NCBI GenBank assembly: GCA_002270465.1
Contig: NQOF01000002.1
Coordinates: 124,001-188,000, forward strand
Direction of reading: 5' to 3'
Length of the DNA stretch: 64,000 nt
From: Blautia hominis
Lineage (GTDB): Bacteria > Bacillota > Clostridia > Lachnospirales > Lachnospiraceae
Both the position numbers and the translations under genes were made by a program. Shown here in pieces: positions 51,750 to 60,579 of this stretch. The first letter of the stretch is position 1; each line of letters starts with the position of its first letter. The notes below the pieces were generated by a model that was given only the letters and a program-made list of their open reading frames with translations, did no database searches and was not told where the DNA came from.

Positions 51750-52637
51750 ATGACAGGAATATTGGCAAGCAGCATAAATTTAGAAAAAATCTGGAACCAT
51801 ATCAGTGCCCAGATACCTGCCGTGGAAGCCTTTGCGTGGAAGGTGATCCTGGCGATCGTCATCTATTTTATAGCCAGCAAGGTGATCGTCAAGATATGCG
51901 CCATCATACGGGCAGCCATGAACAAGGCAGGTGCGGATACCGGTGTCATCCAGTTTTTGACCTCTTTTGTAAAAACTGCCCTGTACTTCCTGCTGATCGT
52001 AAGTATTGCAGTCCGTTTTGGGATTAAGGAATCTTCTATTGCAGCATTGCTGGCATCCGGTGGTGTAGCCATTGGTCTGGCACTGCAGGGCGGTCTGTCA
52101 AACCTGGCAGGCGGAGTCATCATCATGCTTCTGCGGCCCTTCACAGTGGGAGACTATATTATAGAGAATACCAACAGCCAGGAGGGAACTGTGGTGAAGA
52201 TCGATCTGTTTTACACCACTCTCTCCACTGTGGACAACAGACGGATCACCATACCGAACGGAAATATCACCAATTCCAGCATTGTCAATGTGACATCCCA
52301 GGATAAACGGAAGCTGGAGATCAAAGTGATGATTGGCTACCAGTCAGATTTAAAAAAGGCAAAAGGGATCCTGGAAACACTGCTTCATGCGGATCCTGCT
52401 ATAATGTCTGAGCAGGAGATGCTGGTATTCGTGGATGAACTGGCGGATGACGGCGTGATCCTGGGACTCAGGGCATGGGTGAAAACGGAAGATTACTGGC
52501 CTGCAAAATGGAGACTGAATGAGGAAATTAAACTGACATTTGATGAGGAAAACATTGATATTCCATATCCGCAGCTTGATGTGCATATCAAGTCCGGATT
52601 GCCGGAGGCTTTTGGCAGAGAGGAGCGCAGCCTATGA
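51750..52637 (+). CDS. Small-conductance mechanosensitive channel, MscS family
   Basis: 295 residues with three membrane segments (about 30-50, 70-90, 93-120). The pore helix is the Gly/Ala-rich ASGGVAIGLALQGGLSNLAGG. After this comes RPFTVGDYI, then a cytoplasmic beta domain (NRRITIPNGNITNSSIVN) and a C-terminal alpha/beta vestibule. It opens under membrane tension to release solutes during osmotic downshock. It begins 11 bases after glgB and overlaps the next gene by 4 bases. Confidence 0.93.
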   Translation: MTGILASSINLEKIWNHISAQIPAVEAFAWKVILAIVIYFIASKVIVKICAIIRAAMNKAGADTGVIQFLTSFVKTALYFLLIVSIAVRFGIKESSIAALLASGGVAIGLALQGGLSNLAGGVIIMLLRPFTVGDYIIENTNSQEGTVVKIDLFYTTLSTVDNRRITIPNGNITNSSIVNVTSQDKRKLEIKVMIGYQSDLKKAKGILETLLHADPAIMSEQEMLVFVDELADDGVILGLRAWVKTEDYWPAKWRLNEEIKLTFDEENIDIPYPQLDVHIKSGLPEAFGREERSL

Positions 52638-53323
52638 AACACAGAAAATCATGTATTGCCATCCTGCTTTGCGCCGTGATGATATTCGGCACTGCAGGAT
52701 GCAGCAATACCCAGGATACAGATGCGAAAACCCAGACGGAGTCAAAAGAGGAGCAAAAGGACACAGAACAGGAAAAGAAAGAAAATCCGGATAAGGAAGT
52801 AAAAAAGGAAGATCCGCAGACCGATAAGAAAGAAAACGCAGAGACGAAAGAGGAGACAGGGACGCAGGACGGAGAGAAAGAGGCAGTGAAGAGCGATGCC
52901 GATGTGCAGGAATCGCAGGAAGAGAGCGTCCCGGTACAGACAGGGCAGGCGTTTATTTATGTTCCCGATGAAAATGCGGAAGGCTGGGATGTAAACCAGG
53001 TGGAAATCCCTCAGGTATCTGCGGATGCGCTGATTGGGCAGCTGGTGGGGGCAGGCGTTCTGACAGACAGTATAACCGTGCAAAATTTTGAGGAGACTGA
53101 GGAAGAAGGGCAGTATGTCCTGAAACTGGATCTGTCCTCAAATTTTAAAGACAGTATACGTTCTATGGGGACCGCAGGCGAGATCCTCACCATCGGCGCT
53201 GTTGTCAATTCATTTCTGGATACCTATCAGGCAGAAGCAATCCAGATTACAGTGGACGGCAGCACATTGGAAACAGGCCACGAGGTATATGAAGGATTTA
53301 TGACACATATGGATTATCAGTAG
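52634..53323 (+). CDS. GerMN-domain lipoprotein
   Basis: 229 residues. A lipobox (FGTAGC) places the lipidated Cys at residue 23. A long charged, Lys/Glu-rich linker (about 25-105) follows. The C-terminal 100 residues are a GerMN (sporulation/spore germination) domain with ALIGQLVGAGVLTDSITV and GEILTIGAVVNSFLDTYQAE. Start ATG overlaps the MscS gene (ATGA). Proteins of this type are exported and attached to the membrane outer face. The exact role is unknown, possibly in spore coat or cortex assembly. Confidence 0.85.
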   Translation: MKHRKSCIAILLCAVMIFGTAGCSNTQDTDAKTQTESKEEQKDTEQEKKENPDKEVKKEDPQTDKKENAETKEETGTQDGEKEAVKSDADVQESQEESVPVQTGQAFIYVPDENAEGWDVNQVEIPQVSADALIGQLVGAGVLTDSITVQNFEETEEEGQYVLKLDLSSNFKDSIRSMGTAGEILTIGAVVNSFLDTYQAEAIQITVDGSTLETGHEVYEGFMTHMDYQ

Positions 53324-53389
53324 CGAAAGGTGCAGCGCCGGAGTGTATTCCGGCTGCTGCATTTTCAGATTGAACGGGAGTGGTTGGCT

Positions 53390-54478
53390 ATGAAAAAACT
53401 ATTTGAACCATTACAGATAAAAAAGGTGAAGATAAAAAACAGAATCTGTTTTCCGCCGGTGGTATGTTATGCCTGGGGCACAGAGGAAGGCTATGTAACA
53501 CAGGAAAATGTGGAGCATTACCGAAATGTGGCAAAAGGGCAGACAGGACTGATCATACAGGAAGCCACATGTGTGGACAGGAGCGGAAAACTTGTTTCTA
53601 ACCAGCTTGGTATCTGGGAGGATGGCCAGATAAAGGGACTGTCGGAGATCGTGGACGCGGTACATAAAGAAGGATGTCCGATCTTTATCCAGATCCATCA
53701 TGCAGGTGTCTCAGGCCTGGATGGAGATCTGGCCTGTCCCAGTGATTACAGTTTTTACAAAGACGGTGTCAAAAAGATCGGGAAAGAGATGACTGCAGAG
53801 GAGATACATAAAGTCCAGCAGGCGTTTACAGATGCGGCAGTCCGTGCCTGGAAAGCAGGGTATGACGGTGTGGAACTGCACGGATGCCACCAATATCTCA
53901 TGTGTGAATTTTTTAACCGCTGGGTAAACCGCAGACAGGATGTATACGGAGAACACAGGGAACTGTTTGCAGTGGAAATCCTGCGTGCCATAAAAGAGAA
54001 GGTGCCGGAGGATTTTGTGGTGGGGATCCGCCTGGGAGGCTTTGAGCCAAGGCTTGAGGATGGCATCAGACATGCGGAGATACTGGAAAAGGAAGGCATA
54101 GATTTTATTGATGTATCCTATGGTTTTTCCGGTGAGGATGACCCAAAAGCTCCCGTGGATTTTCCCTATGAAACATGTATTTACGCGGCAGCTCAAATCA
54201 AACGCGCTGTTTCGGTTCCCGTTTTCGCGGTAAATGGGATCACGGACCCTGAAATGGCACAGGACATTCTGGAGCGTACCGATGTGGATATGGTGGATAT
54301 TGCCAGGGGGATCATTGTGAACTACAATTGGGCCAAGGACGCCATGGAAGGCAGAGATACCGGAAAATGTCTGCACTGCAGGCGCTGTCTGTGGTGTGAA
54401 AACCCGGATACCTGCACCGGAAGAAAAATCCTCAGGAAAAATCTGCAGGGGAAAAAGGAATTTATAGACAATTTATAA
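53390..54478 (+). CDS. NADH:flavin oxidoreductase, old yellow enzyme family
   Basis: A 362-residue FMN TIM-barrel enzyme. The start is ATG 53390 (KKLFEPLQIKKVKIKNRI), so the longer frame from 53330 is rejected. FMN and active-site segments include FPPVVCYAW, QIHHAGVSGLDG and YDGVELHGCHQYLMCEFFN. In the last, the usual HGA/HGDR region reads HGCH. VGIRLGGFEP and DMVDIARGIIVNYNWA follow. The C-terminus keeps a Cys-rich end (CLHCRRCLWCENPDTC) that could hold an iron-sulfur cluster or metal, although this is not certain. The flavodoxin downstream is the likely electron partner. Confidence 0.88.
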   Translation: MKKLFEPLQIKKVKIKNRICFPPVVCYAWGTEEGYVTQENVEHYRNVAKGQTGLIIQEATCVDRSGKLVSNQLGIWEDGQIKGLSEIVDAVHKEGCPIFIQIHHAGVSGLDGDLACPSDYSFYKDGVKKIGKEMTAEEIHKVQQAFTDAAVRAWKAGYDGVELHGCHQYLMCEFFNRWVNRRQDVYGEHRELFAVEILRAIKEKVPEDFVVGIRLGGFEPRLEDGIRHAEILEKEGIDFIDVSYGFSGEDDPKAPVDFPYETCIYAAAQIKRAVSVPVFAVNGITDPEMAQDILERTDVDMVDIARGIIVNYNWAKDAMEGRDTGKCLHCRRCLWCENPDTCTGRKILRKNLQGKKEFIDNL

Positions 54479-54560
54479 TTTTTAAGACACAGGAAATATC
54501 TATTTGTCTTTCATCGTGTTATTATGAATATATCGTAAAAATGAGAGAGGATGATACCAC

Positions 54561-55085
54561 ATGAAGACGCAGGTGTTGTATAAAAGCAGAACAGGCAATA
54601 CGGAGAAGCTGGCAAAGGCCATATTTGCAGCAGTGCCGGGCTCAGATAAGGACATTGCCCGGCTGGACGGGCAGACAGACTATGATATGGCGGACATTTA
54701 TTTTATCGGTTTCTGGACGGACAGGGGAAGTGCCAGCGTGGAAGTGCTGGATTACCTGGGATCCCTGCAGGGAAAGAAGATTGTATTGTTCGGCACTTGC
54801 GGAATGGGAGAAAGCCCGGAATACTTTAAAAAGATCGAGGAGAATATCCGGGTCTTCATAGAGGATGACAATGAATATCTGGGTGCCTTTATCTGCCAGG
54901 GGAAGATGCCTATCCAGGTCAGGGAAAAATACAACCGCATGAGAAATGGTGGCAATGATAAGCAGGTGGATGCCATGATACGGAACTTTGATATGGCTAT
55001 GCTGCATCCCGATATGGATGACCTGGAGCATGCCCGCCGGTTTGTCAGCGGAATATATGAATCATTAGAGAAGGATGGAATTTGA
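54561..55085 (+). CDS. Flavodoxin-family protein (partner of OYE enzyme)
   Basis: 174 residues. FMN loop LYKSRTGNTEKLAKAIFAAV at the N-terminus, and the cofactor-flanking FIGFWTDRGSASVEVLDYL and FGTCGMGESPEYFKK. The last 60 residues are helical, with a variant of the BilS or Flavodoxin_6-like form. GAGAGAGGATG precedes ATG 54561, and the gene follows the oxidoreductase by about 80 bases. Together they look like a flavin-reductase pair. Confidence 0.85.
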   Translation: MKTQVLYKSRTGNTEKLAKAIFAAVPGSDKDIARLDGQTDYDMADIYFIGFWTDRGSASVEVLDYLGSLQGKKIVLFGTCGMGESPEYFKKIEENIRVFIEDDNEYLGAFICQGKMPIQVREKYNRMRNGGNDKQVDAMIRNFDMAMLHPDMDDLEHARRFVSGIYESLEKDGI

Positions 55086-55090
55086 CGATC

Positions 55091-55498
55091 ATGAAAGAAA
55101 AATTTGCAAAGTTTATGGCAGGACGTTACGGCACGGACAGGCTGAACCAGTTTATGCTGATCGTACTTTTGGTCTGCGCTGTTATCAATATGTTCATCAG
55201 GAATGGATATGTTTCCATACTGCTGACTTCCTGGGAGATCCTTTTGATTGTATTTATATACATCAGGATGTTTTCAAGGAATATTACAAAGCGTTATGCT
55301 GAGAATCAGAAATATCTCACTGTTGAGAATAAGGTGCGTCACTTTTTCGGCCAGAAAAAGTATATCCAGCAGCAGAGAAAGGATTACCACATTTACTCCT
55401 GCCCAAACTGCAAACAAAAGATCCGCATTCCCAAGGGAAAGGGCAAGGTGAGTGTGCGATGCCCGAAATGTGGAACGGAATTTGTGAAAAACAGTTAG
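55091..55498 (+). CDS. Small membrane protein with C-terminal zinc ribbon
   Basis: 135 residues. Two membrane segments (about 15-33 and 41-60) form a hairpin, followed by a basic helical linker. The C-terminus has the CxxC pairs SCPNCKQKIRIP and RCPKCGTEF, a zinc-ribbon (MJ0042-like). A TTG at 55082 overlaps the flavodoxin stop and is better spaced to AAGGATGG. ATG 55091 is the conservative choice. The role is unknown. It may be membrane-tethered regulation or protein quality control. Confidence 0.75.
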   Translation: MKEKFAKFMAGRYGTDRLNQFMLIVLLVCAVINMFIRNGYVSILLTSWEILLIVFIYIRMFSRNITKRYAENQKYLTVENKVRHFFGQKKYIQQQRKDYHIYSCPNCKQKIRIPKGKGKVSVRCPKCGTEFVKNS

Positions 55499-55536
55499 AA
55501 ATGAACCGTGACCTTTCTCACCGGACAGCATAATAT

Positions 55537-55594
55537 AGCCCCGGCTCTGTACTTGCCTCCAATGATCAGATTTTGGTGGCACAGAGCCGGGGCT
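55537..55594. terminator. Long hairpin between convergent genes
   Basis: AGCCCCGGCTCTGT (55537-55550) and its exact complement ACAGAGCCGGGGCT (55581-55594), with an inner GCC-CCAA/TTGG-GGC pairing. It lacks a T run on either side, so it may be a factor-dependent terminator or a small structured repeat. Confidence 0.6.
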
Positions 55595-55603
55595 TGGATT
55601 TCG

Positions 55604-56536
55604 TCACAGACATTCTTCCGGACGTTTATCATATCTCAGCCCTTTAAAGACCGATTGATGTCTTTCGTCACTTCCCACTCTGGGCATATATTTCACTACA
55701 CCTACTAATTTCGGCTGTATCCAGACTGCCTCCTCATTTCCATGACCGCCCGGCGTACCGGCGGGAGGATAACCGGATGGTAATTTTAGCAATTGCGCTA
55801 ACGTATCGGTTCCTACCCCCATTGTTACATGTCCTTCATAGACGATAACGTGATCTTTATATTTACCGAGAACAAGGCTGATCATATTATTTTGTTTTTG
55901 GATATATCCACAGATAATAAAATCATCATCCAGCATCCGTTTTATTTTTATCCAGTCTTTCGTGCGTTTATCCTGTATATAGAGACTGTCCTTTCGCTTG
56001 GCAACTATCCCTTCTAACTCCTGCTGTTCTGCCATCTGATAAAAGGCTGTACCATTGCCCTCCACATATCTTGATAAAACCAACCGTTCGGATTCCGAGA
56101 AGGCTTTTTGCAGAAGAACCTTTCTGTCCGATAATGGTAGTGCCGTTACGTCCCTGTCTTTATAATACAAGATATCAAACGCAACGAATGTAGCGGGAAA
56201 CTGTTTTGACGCAAGTTCAATTTTAAATGTATTCGTTGTAAGACTGCGGCGTTGGATCTCAAAGAAGTCAGGCCTGCCATTTTTTAATATCATCAGTTCA
56301 CCGTCGAGAATGCATTTTTCTCTGGCTTGTGTCCATAATTCTTTTAACTCCGGCACTTTCAGTAACATTTTTTCATTTCGTTTATTTCTCAACTCTGTTT
56401 TGCCGCTTGGGTCCAAATAAGCAATGCATCTTTCGCCGTCCCATTTCAGCTCATAAATATACGCATCATCATCGAACGCATTCCCCTCTTGTCCAATGAG
56501 CATTGGTTTGACATTTTTGGTCTCAAAATCAATCAT
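55604..56536 (-). CDS. ligD: ATP-dependent DNA ligase for non-homologous end joining (LigD ligase domain only)
   Basis: 310 residues. Nucleotidyltransferase motif I is ELKWDGER, with adenylated Lys31. Motifs such as RNKRNEKM, LDGELMI and FDILYYKDRDVT follow. EGIVAKRKDSLY and DWIKIKR are motifs IV/V. The OB domain ends with KYMPR. No polymerase or phosphoesterase domain is attached, unlike in LigD of mycobacteria and Pseudomonas. It overlaps ku by 4 bases and forms a two-gene NHEJ operon. A bias to AT-rich codons is visible compared with neighbours. Confidence 0.9.
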   Translation of the reverse strand: MIDFETKNVKPMLIGQEGNAFDDDAYIYELKWDGERCIAYLDPSGKTELRNKRNEKMLLKVPELKELWTQAREKCILDGELMILKNGRPDFFEIQRRSLTTNTFKIELASKQFPATFVAFDILYYKDRDVTALPLSDRKVLLQKAFSESERLVLSRYVEGNGTAFYQMAEQQELEGIVAKRKDSLYIQDKRTKDWIKIKRMLDDDFIICGYIQKQNNMISLVLGKYKDHVIVYEGHVTMGVGTDTLAQLLKLPSGYPPAGTPGGHGNEEAVWIQPKLVGVVKYMPRVGSDERHQSVFKGLRYDKRPEECL

Positions 56537-57342
56537 GCTGTGGCTTTCCTGGTCCTGCGTTTTTTAGGCGGGGTATTGTCTCCGTTTGTACCTACCTGAT
56601 TAAGTGATTTTTGCAATGCCTCCATCAGATCGATCACATTTGATGGTCTTTCTTCCGGGGCTGCAGTGATCTCCTCACCATTGATCTTAGCTTCTATAAT
56701 TTCTCTTAACCTTTTCTGATATTCATTATGATACTGCTCGGGGTTAAAATTCTGTACCATAGAATTCACTAAGGTTTTTGCCATGTTCATTTCCGGCTCA
56801 GTTAGGTCCGGATGAGCAATGTCCTTTGGCATTTCCTTAATTTCATCTGCAAAGAACATAGTCTCAATTAGAATTTCTTCCGCGGTGGGTATCAGCGCGA
56901 GAAGTTTTTCGGATTGTCCTAATACTGCTTTTGCAACTGCCACCTTTTTCTCCTCATACATTGCCCGCCTAAGTAATTCATAGGCCTTGTCACCACCCAG
57001 TTCCGGCACTGCATGATAAGTCTTGTCATAGAATACCGGGGGGATGCTGCTCAAATCGGCAAAATGTATAATCTGCACTGTGCGGTCTTTTTCGGTCTTG
57101 GCTTTCTCAAAATCGGCATCCGTCATTGTCACGTATTGCCCCGGGGCAAACTCGAAACCTTTTATGATATCCTGTGTTCCCACTTCTTTACCGCAATTGG
57201 CACAAACCTTCTTGTATTTGACTCTTGATCCATCTTCCTTACATAGCTGGTTAAAGTGTATATCACTATCCTGCGTCGCTGTATGGAGCGCTACAGGAAT
57301 ATGAACTAACCCAAATGAGATTGCTGCTTTTTGTGCTGCCAT
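56533..57342 (-). CDS. ku: Ku family DNA end-binding protein
   Basis: 269 residues. Start ATG 57342 is chosen over the upstream in-frame ATG (AAAGGATGTGG precedes it). The core reads KAAISFGLVHIPVALHTATQ, then a Cys pair (CKEDGSRVKYKKVCANCGKE) and FADLSSIPPVFYDKTYH. The C-terminal extension is basic and ends in PPKKRRTRKATA, like the DNA-contact tails of other bacterial Ku proteins. Ku binds broken ends and recruits the ligase encoded next. It is useful when only one genome copy exists, such as in spores. Confidence 0.95.
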   Translation of the reverse strand: MAAQKAAISFGLVHIPVALHTATQDSDIHFNQLCKEDGSRVKYKKVCANCGKEVGTQDIIKGFEFAPGQYVTMTDADFEKAKTEKDRTVQIIHFADLSSIPPVFYDKTYHAVPELGGDKAYELLRRAMYEEKKVAVAKAVLGQSEKLLALIPTAEEILIETMFFADEIKEMPKDIAHPDLTEPEMNMAKTLVNSMVQNFNPEQYHNEYQKRLREIIEAKINGEEITAAPEERPSNVIDLMEALQKSLNQVGTNGDNTPPKKRRTRKATA

Positions 57343-57431
57343 TTTTTCCACATCCTTTTTCTTTTTAGTATTTACGGTATACATAAAAATTAAAACTGGT
57401 TAAAAATGGCCGGCACTGTAACCGTGACGGC

Positions 57432-57463
57432 AAAAAAAAGAACCCTGCATAAATACAGGATTC
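57432..57463 (-). terminator. Terminator of tRNA-Thr
   Basis: Minus strand: AATCCTG, an 8-base loop, CAGGGTT (one G-U), then eight T after one base. It lies just 3' of the tRNA and 5' of ku, so ku needs its own promoter. Confidence 0.85.
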
Positions 57464-57468
57464 CTGAA

Positions 57469-57541
57469 AGCTGGAAATGAGACTCGAACTCACGACCCCT
57501 TCATTACGAGTGAAGTGCTCTACCGACTGAGCTATTCCAGC
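57469..57541 (-). tRNA. tRNA-Thr (anticodon CGT)
   Basis: Acceptor strands GCTGGAA and TTCCAGC pair fully. The anticodon stem CTTCA/TGAAG holds the loop CTCGTAA, giving anticodon CGT (ACG codons). D-arm AGCTCAGTCGGTAGAGC and T-arm GTTCGAGTC are normal. CCA is not encoded. It is followed by the ku-ligase pair. Confidence 0.95.
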
Positions 57542-57705
57542 TTGTGTTTCACACACAAATGATATTATACACGATTTTGAGAAAATTTCAACTATTTTTT
57601 ACAAATTTTGTCCTATATTTTGCACAGGGCATTATTTTAGGTCAGTGGTCAAAGGAAAATCTGTTCGTAAAATGGATGAATTCTCTCTGAATTACGTGTC
57701 GGTAA

Positions 57706-57734
57706 TTGACAACTCCGAACATTTGTGCCATTAT
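57706..57734 (+). promoter_or_regulatory. Probable potABCD promoter
   Basis: TTGACA (57706-57711), a 17-base spacer, CATTAT (57729-57734), with an alternative TATATA three bases further. The leader is about 35 bases. Confidence 0.6.
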
Positions 57735-57773
57735 ATACCAGAGATAGTTTATTAAGATAAAGAAGGACACTAC

Positions 57774-58913
57774 ATGAACGATATACGACACCCGCAGGAA
57801 AATCCCGCAGATTTGGACCGGACAGGTGCGGGAAAAGATAAGTTATTGGAATTAAAAGGAATCAGTAAGAGTTTCGGTACCACAGATGTGCTCCGGGACA
57901 TTGACCTCTCCATTGAAAGAGGGGAATTTATCACATTTTTAGGCGCATCCGGCTGCGGAAAAACCACAACCCTGCGTATCATCGCCGGGCTGGAGATGCC
58001 GGATAAAGGTCAGGTGATTCTGGAAGGCAGAGATGTGACCCTACTGGAACCTCATCAGAGAGATGTAAATACCGTGTTCCAGAATTATGCCCTGTTTCCC
58101 CATATGAATGTGGAGGCAAACATTGGCTATGGCCTGAAAATCCGCAAGGTTCCCAAGAATGAGATCAAAGAAAAAGTGAGAAAAATGCTGGACCTGGTCC
58201 AGCTCTCCGGTTATGAAAAACGTATGCCCTCAGAACTGTCAGGGGGGCAGAAACAGAGAGTTGCTATTGCCCGCTCTCTGATCAACAGTCCTAAGCTTTT
58301 GCTTTTGGACGAGCCTTTGGGCGCCCTGGACTTAAAACTGCGAAGAGCCATGCAGACAGAACTGAAACGGCTGCAGAAAAAGCTGGGCATCACCTTCCTG
58401 TACATAACCCATGACCAGGAGGAGGCAATCAATATGTCAGACCGTATTGTGGTCATGCGGGACGGGCAGTTTGAGCAGATCGGAACCCCGGATGAGATCT
58501 ACAACCGCCCAAAGACCAGTTATGTGGCAGATTTTGTGGGCAACGCCAATATTATCTCCGGTGTTGTGGAGCGTATAGATGGGGAGCTGACAGATATCCG
58601 TGTGAACAGCCGCCTCATTACAGCCAAAACGGTGGACGGCCTGAAAGAAGGCGGCCGGGCAGTGGTGGCGGTGAGAAGGGAAAATATCAAAGTCTGCCGT
58701 CAGTGCAAAAAGGGCCTTCCGGCAGTGATCACAGATAAATCCTTTAATGCCGGACAGCTTCACATGGTCTTTAAACTGGAGGACGGCAAGGAAGTGGTTG
58801 CCAGCCATTACGGTATAGATACGGATTTGACCGTGGACCAGAAAGTCTGTGTGGGATGGGAACCGGAACACGCTGTCTTTGTGGATATGGATGAAGCGGC
58901 ACAGGGGGCATGA
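57774..58913 (+). CDS. potA: Spermidine/putrescine ABC transporter, ATP-binding subunit
   Basis: 379 residues. Walker A GASGCGKTT (57-65), signature LSGGQKQRVAIARSL, Walker B LLLLDEPLGALDLKL and H-loop YITHDQEEA are intact. The C-terminal TOBE-like domain (about 270-375) is typical of PotA. It powers uptake of polyamines together with PotB/C/D encoded next. AAGGA sits 7 bases before ATG 57774. Confidence 0.96.
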   Translation: MNDIRHPQENPADLDRTGAGKDKLLELKGISKSFGTTDVLRDIDLSIERGEFITFLGASGCGKTTTLRIIAGLEMPDKGQVILEGRDVTLLEPHQRDVNTVFQNYALFPHMNVEANIGYGLKIRKVPKNEIKEKVRKMLDLVQLSGYEKRMPSELSGGQKQRVAIARSLINSPKLLLLDEPLGALDLKLRRAMQTELKRLQKKLGITFLYITHDQEEAINMSDRIVVMRDGQFEQIGTPDEIYNRPKTSYVADFVGNANIISGVVERIDGELTDIRVNSRLITAKTVDGLKEGGRAVVAVRRENIKVCRQCKKGLPAVITDKSFNAGQLHMVFKLEDGKEVVASHYGIDTDLTVDQKVCVGWEPEHAVFVDMDEAAQGA

Positions 58914-58915
58914 GG

Positions 58916-59773
58916 ATGGAAAAAAAGAAAAAATCAGGACTGTTTCTGACGGTTGCGCCCCTCTATATCTTCACCCTGGTCTTTGTGGCAGGCCCCCTGC
59001 TCTATATGATAGCACTGAGCTTTGCCACAAACAGCGACGGGTGGGGAACCGTGTGGAAATTCACCCTGGAAAATTATAAAAAGATAGCAGACCCTGTTTA
59101 CCTAAAGAGTTTTACCCAGTCTTTCCAGCTTGCGTTTACCAGTACCATCTGTATTACGTTTCTGGGATATCCCTTCGGATACTTTATGGCAAAGCAGTCC
59201 GCAAAATGGAAGAAGAGGATCATGCTGCTGATCATGGTGCCTTTCTGGACCAGTTCCCTGATCCGTATGTACGGATGGATCATCCTGCTCCAGGCGAAAG
59301 GTGTCTTTAACACGCTGTTAATGAAGCTGGGCATTATCCAGGAGCCTCTGAAGATCCTATATTCCTACCCCGCAGTGGTCATTGGTATGATTTATGCCCT
59401 GCTGCCCTTTATGGTCCTGTCCGTGTATTCCAGCGTGGAAAAAATGGACTGGTCCTTGGTGGAAGCCGCAAGGGATCTGGGCGCCAGCCGTGCGAAGGCA
59501 TTTATGACGGTTACGCTGAAGCTGACGCTGCCGGGACTCCTGACAGGTGTGATCCTGTCCTTTGTGCCGTCCATGGGACTGTTTTTTATTGCAGATATTC
59601 TGGGAGGAAATAAAATCGTTCTGGTGGGAAGCGTCATTCAGGACCAGCTCACAAGAGGCAGCAATTGGCCCTTTGCAGCGGCCCTGGCAGTGGTGCTTAT
59701 GGCACTTACTTCCATCATGATCTACCTGTACCGGAAAATAACCCATGTAAAAGATTTGGAGGGATTCTTTTGA
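58916..59773 (+). CDS. potB: Spermidine/putrescine ABC transporter permease
   Basis: 285 residues with about six membrane segments, starting with GLFLTVAPLYIFTLVFVAGP. The permease EAA loop is EAARDLGASRAKAFMTVTLKLTLPG (in part: EAARDLGASRAKAF). ATG 58910 overlaps the potA stop, but AGGGGG is only one base from it and 7 bases from ATG 58916, so the latter is used. It pairs with PotC to form the membrane channel. Confidence 0.95.
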   Translation: MEKKKKSGLFLTVAPLYIFTLVFVAGPLLYMIALSFATNSDGWGTVWKFTLENYKKIADPVYLKSFTQSFQLAFTSTICITFLGYPFGYFMAKQSAKWKKRIMLLIMVPFWTSSLIRMYGWIILLQAKGVFNTLLMKLGIIQEPLKILYSYPAVVIGMIYALLPFMVLSVYSSVEKMDWSLVEAARDLGASRAKAFMTVTLKLTLPGLLTGVILSFVPSMGLFFIADILGGNKIVLVGSVIQDQLTRGSNWPFAAALAVVLMALTSIMIYLYRKITHVKDLEGFF

Positions 59774-60570
59774 GAAAAAAACATAAGCTGTCAGGCATTT
59801 ATCTGGCGGTCCTGCTGCTCATCATGTATCTCCCCATTGTGATGGTGGTGATATTTTCCTTTAATGAGTCCAAGCTGACAGCCAGCTTTACAGGATTTTC
59901 TTTGAAATGGTATGAAACGCTCTGGCACGACAGGGATATCAAAGAGGCGCTTTTCAACAGCATACTTCTGGGTGTCATAAGCTGCGCAATCTCCGCGGTC
60001 ATCGGAACCCTGGGCGCTGTGGGGATGGCGCGGGCGGATTATAAGACAAAAGGCATGATGGAGTATCTGTCCACGGTTCCCATTATGATTCCGGAAATCA
60101 TTCTGGGCATGGTATTTCTTGCCTTTTTCTCCTTATTAAACCTGCCTTTTGGTATGACAACCCTGGTAATTGCGCATACTACATTTTGTATTCCTTATAT
60201 ATTTATGATGGTGAAGGCAAGGCTTGTGGGAATTGACAGGTCTTTGGAGGAGGCCGCCCGGGATCTGGGGGCATCTCAGATCCGGACCTTTTTTGACATA
60301 ACACTGCCGCTGATCATGCCGGCAGTCCTGTCGGGAAGCCTGCTTGCATTTGCCATGTCCTTTGATGATGTGGTCATCAGTATTTTTGTAAACGGTCCAA
60401 GGCTCAACACCCTCCCGGTGAAAGTTTACACCCAGTTAAAGACAGGGGTGACGCCGGAGATCAATGCGCTTTGCACCATAATTTTAGCGGCCATCGTACT
60501 GGTCCTGGGCATTTCTGCTTTGTTGCAGAAGAGGCAGGAACGCAGACGGGGAGAACTTTCAGAAAGATGA
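59770..60570 (+). CDS. potC: Spermidine/putrescine ABC transporter permease
   Basis: 266 residues starting at TTG 59770, whose bases overlap the potB stop as TTGA. GGAGG lies a few bases upstream. The upstream in-frame extension would run deep into potB and is rejected. About six membrane segments, LAVLLLIMYLPIVMVVIFSF first. EAA loop EEAARDLGASQIRTFFDI. FDDVVISIFVNGPRLNTLP is typical of PotC. It forms a complex with PotA, PotB and PotD. Confidence 0.95.
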   Translation: MRKKHKLSGIYLAVLLLIMYLPIVMVVIFSFNESKLTASFTGFSLKWYETLWHDRDIKEALFNSILLGVISCAISAVIGTLGAVGMARADYKTKGMMEYLSTVPIMIPEIILGMVFLAFFSLLNLPFGMTTLVIAHTTFCIPYIFMMVKARLVGIDRSLEEAARDLGASQIRTFFDITLPLIMPAVLSGSLLAFAMSFDDVVISIFVNGPRLNTLPVKVYTQLKTGVTPEINALCTIILAAIVLVLGISALLQKRQERRRGELSER

Positions 60571-60579
60571 GGTAATAAT

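Noticed and set aside
53390-54478. Bilirubin reductase BilR with BilS-like flavodoxin
   Set aside because: The pairing is suggestive, but the active-site word is HGCH where the HGDR motif reported for bilirubin reductases would be expected. The function is left open.
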